From: an uncultured Eubacteriales bacterium
GTDB lineage: Bacteria; Bacillota; Clostridia; Oscillospirales; Acutalibacteraceae
Direction: 5' to 3'
Assembly (NCBI GenBank): GCA_900319655.1
Contig: ONPH01000052.1
Coordinates: 1-9,993, forward strand
DNA length: 9,993 bases
This document shows positions 5,964 to 9,993 of this stretch, one piece after another; position 1 is the first letter of the stretch; each line of letters opens with the position of its first letter. The notes beneath the pieces were generated by a model. The model had not been told where the DNA came from, ran no database searches, and saw only the letters and a program-made list of their open reading frames with translations. The translations under genes and the position numbers were made by a program.

Positions 5964-5984
5964 ATTGTAATCTTTAGTTACAAT
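5964..5984. repeat. Perfect inverted repeat ATTGTAA-N7-TTACAAT
   Basis: Seven-base arms around seven bases, 18 bases upstream of the predicted aquaporin -35 box and 26 bases after the stop of the Nif11-like gene. It could be a regulator site for the aquaporin gene or a weak AT-rich hairpin at the end of the upstream transcript; neither can be decided from sequence. Confidence 0.4.
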
Positions 5985-6010
5985 TAATTCATAAATACCA
6001 TAAATTTTGA

Positions 6011-6295
6011 CTATTTTCCGCACCAGATGAGTTCGGTAAAAAATTGCTCGTAGGTGTCGTCCCAGCCGTCAATCGGGTTTACACCTCCGCCGTTGACGCT
6101 TCGCAGCTTTGCGTCGCTGTTATTCTGTCCCGAGGCAAACAGCTCGCCTGCCGTAATATTGTACCCCTTTTGCCTGCACAAAGCGCAAAAATCCTCGACG
6201 GGATTATCGCTTTCGCGCGTTTTGATCAGCTCAGCCTTTAAGCTTTCGTCAAGCCGCGCCGCCTTAAGCAGTTTTTCAAGCTCCTGTTCAACCAT
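6011..6295 (-). CDS. Nif11-like leader peptide, possible RiPP precursor
   Basis: 94-residue protein. Residues 1-68 have the layout of the Nif11-type leader: MVEQELEKLLKAARLDESLK, then DNPVEDFCALCRQKGYNITAGELF (Nif11 proteins share a short helix pair ending in 'G(Y/F)xxTxxEL'), a linker, and LRSVNGGG ending at about residue 71. In precursor peptides such a Gly-Gly site is cut by a peptidase-containing exporter. The C-terminal tail of 23-24 residues starts GVNPIDGWDDTYEQFF and ends LIWCGK, with two Thr, one Cys and two Trp. No maturation enzyme or peptidase-exporter is seen in the window, so it would be an orphan precursor. The ATG at 6295 follows GGAGGGTATT. The Nif11 call is from pattern, and a non-peptide role is possible. 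Confidence 0.65.
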   Translation of the reverse strand: MVEQELEKLLKAARLDESLKAELIKTRESDNPVEDFCALCRQKGYNITAGELFASGQNNSDAKLRSVNGGGVNPIDGWDDTYEQFFTELIWCGK

Positions 6296-6312
6296 AATAC
6301 CCTCCAAAATTC

Positions 6313-6337
6313 AAAAGACCGTTCAAAACGAACGGTC
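6313..6337 (-). terminator. Hairpin between the 49-residue gene and the Nif11-like gene
   Basis: Perfect 8-base stem GACCGTTC (6317-6324) and GAACGGTC (6330-6337), loop of five bases, followed on the minus strand by TTTTGAATTTT. It begins 12 bases after the 49-residue gene's stop and ends shortly before the ribosome binding site of the next gene. The U-tract is weak, so partial read-through (attenuation) is as likely as full termination. Confidence 0.65.
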
Positions 6338-6349
6338 CTTAATATGCTG

Positions 6350-6499
6350 TTATTCAATAGAGTTGTCAAGATACTCCATAAGCTCTTCGTCATCCTTCTT
6401 CTGCTTCTCTTTCAGAACAAAGAAAGCGGTAAACGCAGCCGAGATAGCCGCAACTAAGGAAATAACGCCGATAATAAGCATAAATTTTCTTTTCTTCAT
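6350..6499 (-). CDS. 49-residue single-pass membrane protein, function unknown
   Basis: Short gene starting MKKRKFMLIIGVISLVAAIS. The strong site GGAGG lies 8 bases before the ATG at 6499. A basic N-terminus (K2, K3, R4, K5) precedes one hydrophobic span at about residues 6-29, followed by a highly charged tail KEKQKKDDEELMEYLDNSIE, probably cytoplasmic with the N-terminus outside or held as a signal anchor. It has its own promoter and lies 54 bases upstream of the Nif11-like gene, in the same direction. I do not recognise a family. A role linked to the neighbour, such as immunity or membrane tethering, is only a guess. Confidence 0.72.
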   Translation of the reverse strand: MKKRKFMLIIGVISLVAAISAAFTAFFVLKEKQKKDDEELMEYLDNSIE

Positions 6500-6544
6500 A
6501 TTGACGACCTCCAAAAAGATTTATTTCAAAAAATATCTATATAT

Positions 6545-6573
6545 ATTCTAAACAATTTTTTGTAAAAAGTCAA
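6545..6573 (-). promoter_or_regulatory. Promoter of the 49-residue gene (and perhaps the Nif11-like gene)
   Basis: On the minus strand TTGACT (6568-6573), 17-base spacer, TAGAAT (6545-6550), about 46 bases before the start codon. Confidence 0.6.
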
Positions 6574-6585
6574 CAGTAAAATTAA

Positions 6586-6612
6586 AAACAAGCGCTGATT
6601 TTGCGCTTGTTT
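6586..6612. terminator. Terminator-like hairpin downstream of rpsT (second of two)
   Basis: Perfect 10-base stem AAACAAGCGC (6586-6595) and GCGCTTGTTT (6603-6612), loop of seven. It is followed by T-runs on both strands: TTTT on the plus and TTAATTTT on the minus. No plus-strand gene ends here, so it most likely backs up the rpsT terminator and shields the next promoter. Confidence 0.65.
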
Positions 6613-6617
6613 TTTTA

Positions 6618-6656
6618 GCCATCGCTCGTGCGCACCTTGTGCGCAACTGAGCGGGC
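6618..6656. repeat. GC-rich compound inverted repeat between two terminators
   Basis: Nested arms: GCC/GGC (6618-6620, 6654-6656), CGCTC/GAGCG (6623-6627, 6649-6653) and the self-complementary TGCGCA at 6629-6634 and again at 6640-6645, around the loop CCTTG. It could fold as one long imperfect hairpin in RNA or a cruciform. No coding frame or known RNA family explains it. Confidence 0.45.
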
Positions 6657-6659
6657 AAC

Positions 6660-6686
6660 AAAAAAAGCAGAGAAAAACTCTGCTTT
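6660..6686 (-). terminator. Terminator of rpsT
   Basis: On the minus strand AAAGCAGAG, loop TTTTT, CTCTGCTTT, running into TTTTTTT: a perfect 9-base stem with a clear U-tract, 21 bases after the rpsT stop. Confidence 0.9.
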
Positions 6687-6707
6687 AAATTTGTTCAGTT
6701 ATTAAAC

Positions 6708-6968
6708 TTATGCAGAAGCGTTCAGACGCTTTGCGAGCGAAGACTTGCTTCTTGCAGCAGTATTCTTATGAAGAATACCCTTGGCAACAGCCTGGTCAAT
6801 TTTCTTGATAGCAAGACGAACTGCCTCCTGCTTGTTGTCAGCATTTGTGTCAACAGCATAGTAAGCCTTTTTAATTGATGTTCTGAGAGCTGACCTTGTC
6901 GCCTTGTTGCGGGCTGTTTTTGTAGCAATAACCTTAACGCGCTTTTTTGCAGATTTAATGTTGGGCAT
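6708..6968 (-). CDS. rpsT: 30S ribosomal protein S20
   Basis: Small basic protein of 86 residues that binds 16S rRNA early in 30S subunit assembly. It starts MPNIKSAKKRVKVIATKTAR and contains RNKATRSALRTSIKKA and the C-terminal GILHKNTAARSKSSLAKRLN, all standard for bacterial S20; length is normal and the protein is almost wholly helical and Lys/Arg-rich. The site CCAAGGAGGTGGGACA precedes the ATG. It is a single-gene unit with its own promoter and terminator, as often seen in Firmicutes. Confidence 0.97.
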   Translation of the reverse strand: MPNIKSAKKRVKVIATKTARNKATRSALRTSIKKAYYAVDTNADNKQEAVRLAIKKIDQAVAKGILHKNTAARSKSSLAKRLNASA

Positions 6969-7005
6969 TGTCCCACCTCCTTGGAATTATCGTCATACAG
7001 GTGAT

Positions 7006-7034
7006 ATTTTATCATATACAGCGCCAAAAATCAA
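7006..7034 (-). promoter_or_regulatory. Promoter of rpsT
   Basis: On the minus strand TTGATT (7029-7034), 17-base spacer, TAAAAT (7006-7011), the -10 box being preceded by TATGA. It lies 38 bases before the start codon. Confidence 0.65.
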
Positions 7035-7124
7035 GTATTTTTTTGAAAAATTTGAGTTTTTAAGAATTTTAAAAATCCGCGTCTATATATTGTGTCAAAT
7101 TATAAATACTAATCAATATGCAGA

Positions 7125-7415
7125 CTATTGCTCCCTGTTATCGTCGTTGTTCTCCGCCGCTGCCTTGCGCGATTTCCACCAGATAAAGACGATGACCGCC
7201 AAAAATACAACGAGCAGTCCTCTGAAAATATACCCCCACACGCCGTCAAACACCGGCAGGTTTCCGAACGCGCGGAGTCCGTACCACACCGTCATAAACA
7301 CAAAGAAAACCGAAAGCAGGTAACCTACCGGCCCCTGTTTTCTGCCTATAAAAAACGTGAGCACCGCAAGTATCGCCCACAAAAAGACATATCCGTACTG
7401 CAAAAACTGAGTCAT
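7125..7415 (-). CDS. Three-pass small membrane protein, function unknown
   Basis: 96-residue protein with hydrophobic spans at about residues 7-24, 29-49 and 60-80, the last ending in IVFIWWKSRK, and a polar, acidic C-terminal tail (ENNDDNREQ). Aromatic residues are abundant (many Phe, Trp and Tyr). GGGGAGAG lies shortly before the ATG at 7415, and a promoter is visible upstream, so it is likely a real gene. It is divergent from the heat-shock operon and runs towards rpsT. I do not recognise a family. No clear GC-rich terminator follows; only an AT-rich inverted repeat, TTTTTAA-N3-TTTTAAAAA, is seen around 7056-7076. Confidence 0.75.
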   Translation of the reverse strand: MTQFLQYGYVFLWAILAVLTFFIGRKQGPVGYLLSVFFVFMTVWYGLRAFGNLPVFDGVWGYIFRGLLVVFLAVIVFIWWKSRKAAAENNDDNREQ

Positions 7416-7456
7416 CTTTACTCTCCCCGACTATATACTATTTAAAATATATCCCT

Positions 7457-7485
7457 ATTTTATCCTGCTCGGGCTCAAAAAGCAA
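7457..7485 (-). promoter_or_regulatory. Promoter of the three-pass membrane protein gene
   Basis: On the minus strand TTGCTT (7480-7485), 17-base spacer, TAAAAT (7457-7462), 42 bases before the start codon. Confidence 0.5.
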
Positions 7486-7544
7486 GGGTAATGTGATAAT
7501 AAAGTGAAACTTTTTAAAATCAGGAAATTATTTTGGCAAAAGTA

Positions 7545-7573
7545 TTGACTTTTTCTGACTTTGGTATTATAGT
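7545..7573 (+). promoter_or_regulatory. Promoter of the hrcA-grpE-dnaK operon
   Basis: TTGACT (7545-7550), 17-base spacer, TATAGT (7568-7573). The overlapping TATTAT at 7565 would leave only 14 bases, so the downstream box is preferred. The CIRCE element begins 14 bases after the -10 box. Confidence 0.75.
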
Positions 7574-7586
7574 AAGAATACAGTGA

Positions 7587-7613
7587 TTAGCACTCCACCA
7601 CCAAGAGTGCTAA
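7587..7613 (+). promoter_or_regulatory. CIRCE element, HrcA operator
   Basis: Perfect consensus TTAGCACTC-N9-GAGTGCTAA. HrcA, kept active by GroEL, binds here and blocks the operon until heat stress draws GroEL away. It lies in the leader, 21 bases before the hrcA start codon, and can also affect mRNA stability. Confidence 0.98.
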
Positions 7614-7634
7614 AACGAAACAGAGGTGAACAAA

Positions 7635-8546
7635 ATGGAGCCCGCCGCAAGAAGACAAAACATACTCGCGGCTATTGTAGAAAGCTATATCGCCACCGGA
7701 GAGCCCGTCGGCTCAAAGTCGCTTATATCCGAAACCGGTATGAACGTTTCGTCCGCGACCGTCCGCAACGATATGGTCGAGCTTACAAACCGGGGCTACA
7801 TTGTTCAGCCGCATACCTCCGCCGGAAGGATCCCGACCGCGCAGGGCTACCGCTACTACGTTGACAACGTAATGCAGGTCAAGCCGATTTCGGGACAGGG
7901 CAGGCAGTACATCCGCCACCTGCGCTTCATTCAAACCGGAGCACATTCGGCAATGGCGGTTCTGATTGCCTCAAACGGCACAATCAAAACCAAGCTGTTC
8001 CGCTGTGAGTTTTTAATCACCCCCGAGCTAATGGGGATTTTTGACAAGGCGTTCAACGAGATTTTCACCGGAGTAAAGCTGAGCTCGGTAAACCGCCCGT
8101 TCATCCAGACCGCCGCCGTAAGGTTCGGTGAAATGTCGCTTTTAATGCCCTCGGCGCTGATGGCAGTGCAGGACGCGGCAGAGCAGGCGACGACGGTCAG
8201 CGTTTACCAGAGCGGCAGAGGAAAGCTCGCCTTTTCGGAGGATGCGGATTTCCGCTCGGCACGCAGGATAATCGAGTTTTTGAACAGTCCGCACGACCTC
8301 GCGGCAACGCTTGAAAAATCTCCGCAGCACACAGCCGCGTTAATCGGCAGGGAAAACAGCCGCGTTGAGCTTGCGAATTATTCGCTGATATCGGCACGGT
8401 ACAAAATCGACGGCAGTCCGTCGGGCGTAACGGCGCTGATAACGCCGCTTAGAACCGACTACGCGAGGAACTTTGCTCTCCTCGAATGTGTCGCGGACTG
8501 CGCCGGAGAGCTGATTGACGAGCTGACGGACATAAAACGTGAATAA
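7635..8546 (+). CDS. hrcA: Heat-inducible transcription repressor HrcA (shortened)
   Basis: Repressor of class I heat-shock genes, 303 residues. The N-terminal winged helix is typical: RRQNILAAIVESYIATGEPVGSK, then VSSATVRNDMVELTNRGYI (about 38-56) and SAGRIPTAQGYRYYVD (62-77). The C-terminus keeps ALIGRENSRVEL (235-246) and ITPLRTDYAR (269-278, where IGPTRMDY is usual). Between residue 78 and about 100 the protein is some 40 residues shorter than B. subtilis HrcA (343 residues): the helix ending 'LSxLTNxxxxVLGP', which is part of the dimer region, is absent. The frame is intact on both sides. The ATG at 7635 follows GAGGTG; an in-frame GTG at 7626 would overlap that site. First gene of the operon and its own repressor through CIRCE. 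Confidence 0.92.
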   Translation: MEPAARRQNILAAIVESYIATGEPVGSKSLISETGMNVSSATVRNDMVELTNRGYIVQPHTSAGRIPTAQGYRYYVDNVMQVKPISGQGRQYIRHLRFIQTGAHSAMAVLIASNGTIKTKLFRCEFLITPELMGIFDKAFNEIFTGVKLSSVNRPFIQTAAVRFGEMSLLMPSALMAVQDAAEQATTVSVYQSGRGKLAFSEDADFRSARRIIEFLNSPHDLAATLEKSPQHTAALIGRENSRVELANYSLISARYKIDGSPSGVTALITPLRTDYARNFALLECVADCAGELIDELTDIKRE

Positions 8547-8566
8547 CCCCAAGAGGAGGATATACA

Positions 8567-9112
8567 ATGGCTAAAAAAGATAAGACCAAAGACACCAAGG
8601 CAGCCGAGGTAAAGGCTGACGAGGCTGAGGAGGAAGAAACCGAAGCCGCCGAGGTTGTCGACGAAAAAGAAGCTAAAATCAAGGAGCTTGAGGAACAGCT
8701 CGCCGCGGAAAAGGATAAATATATGCGCCTTGCCGCCGAGTATGACAACTACCGCAAGCGCACCGCCAACGAAAAGCTCGGCATTTACGACGACGCTACC
8801 TCAAAGGCGGTAACCGAAATTCTGCCTGTCGCGGACAGCGTAAGAATGGCGATTGACAATTTGAAAGAGGCAGATCCCGAAATATTAAAGGGTATCGAGC
8901 TTATTTCAAACCAGCTCGGCAAGAGCTTTGAAAAGCTGAAAATCGAGCAGTACGGCAAGGTCGGTGACGAGTTCGATCCGAACCTTCACAACGCGGTTTC
9001 GATGGTCGACAGCGACGAGCTTAAGTCAAACCAGATAGCGCAGGTTTTCCAGACCGGCTACAAAATCGGCGACAAAATCGTTCGCCACGCCATGGTTCAG
9101 GTGGTTAACTAA
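8567..9112 (+). CDS. grpE: Nucleotide exchange factor GrpE
   Basis: Cochaperone, 181 residues, that speeds ADP release from DnaK and works as a dimer in the cytoplasm. Residues 1-34 are a charged, low-complexity tail (Lys then Glu/Ala rich). A long coiled coil spans about 34-75 and contains YMRLAAEYDNYRKRTANEK. The C-terminal beta domain shows GDEFDPNLHNAVSMV (133-147) and VFQTGYKIGDKIVRHAMVQV (160-179), the usual GrpE signature. The site AAGAGGAGG precedes the ATG. It lies 20 bases after hrcA and 56 before dnaK, its direct partner. Confidence 0.97.
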   Translation: MAKKDKTKDTKAAEVKADEAEEEETEAAEVVDEKEAKIKELEEQLAAEKDKYMRLAAEYDNYRKRTANEKLGIYDDATSKAVTEILPVADSVRMAIDNLKEADPEILKGIELISNQLGKSFEKLKIEQYGKVGDEFDPNLHNAVSMVDSDELKSNQIAQVFQTGYKIGDKIVRHAMVQVVN

Positions 9113-9141
9113 CAAAGTCAAGCACATAACTTAAAATATAA

Positions 9142-9993
<852 letters not shown>

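Noticed and set aside
6054..6551. Plus-strand open frame of 165 codons, Ser/Phe rich
   Set aside because: It covers two minus-strand genes and their hairpin, and shows no domain or ribosome binding site.
7565..7570. TATTAT as -10 box of the heat-shock promoter
   Set aside because: The spacer to TTGACT would be only 14 bases; TATAGT at 7568-7573 gives 17.
7583..7864. Plus-strand frame overlapping the start of hrcA
   Set aside because: It begins inside the promoter/CIRCE region in a different frame from hrcA; the Arg-rich product has no resemblance to known proteins.

Overview
The window looks like chromosomal DNA of a low-to-moderate GC Gram-positive anaerobe of the class Clostridia, probably near Ruminococcus/Oscillospiraceae. 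This rests on strong AGGAGG-type ribosome binding sites, consensus TTGACA/TATAAT promoters, a CIRCE-controlled hrcA-grpE-dnaK operon, an OhrR very like that of Bacillus, and a BioY biotin importer subunit. The taxonomic placement is inference from protein resemblance; no rRNA is present. I see no insertion sequence, phage gene, tRNA or CRISPR array, and no stretch over 300 bases lacks a gene.

Left part, all on the minus strand (1-2231): a self-regulated ABC exporter operon, made of a YtrA-type GntR repressor, an ABC ATPase and an ABC-2 permease cut by the window edge. It is read from a TTGACA-N17-TAATAT promoter with a palindrome at the predicted transcription start. Next comes bioY (2289-2855, minus) with a consensus promoter and two BirA-like inverted repeats. 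Divergent from it on the plus strand are a zinc-ribbon membrane protein and a DUF378 membrane protein, ending in a bidirectional terminator.

Middle (3777-5067, minus): a peroxide-response operon of glutathione peroxidase, a cysteine-rich TSCPD protein and the thiol-based repressor OhrR, with a palindromic operator next to the promoter. An AqpZ-type water channel follows (5157-5864, minus) with its own terminator. Then come two small genes: a 94-residue protein resembling a Nif11-type leader peptide with a Gly-Gly(-Gly) junction and a short C-terminal tail (a possible orphan peptide-natural-product precursor), and upstream a 49-residue single-pass membrane protein. A hairpin separates them.

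Right part: rpsT (ribosomal protein S20, minus) with promoter and terminator, a 96-residue three-pass membrane protein (minus), and then on the plus strand the class I heat-shock operon: promoter, perfect CIRCE, hrcA, grpE and the first 275 codons of dnaK. HrcA is about 40 residues shorter than the B. subtilis protein because a segment between the DNA-binding and C-terminal domains is missing.

Points most worth a second look are the paired BirA-like operators at bioY, the orphan Nif11-like precursor with its small membrane neighbour, the peroxidase-TSCPD-OhrR operon, and the shortened HrcA.
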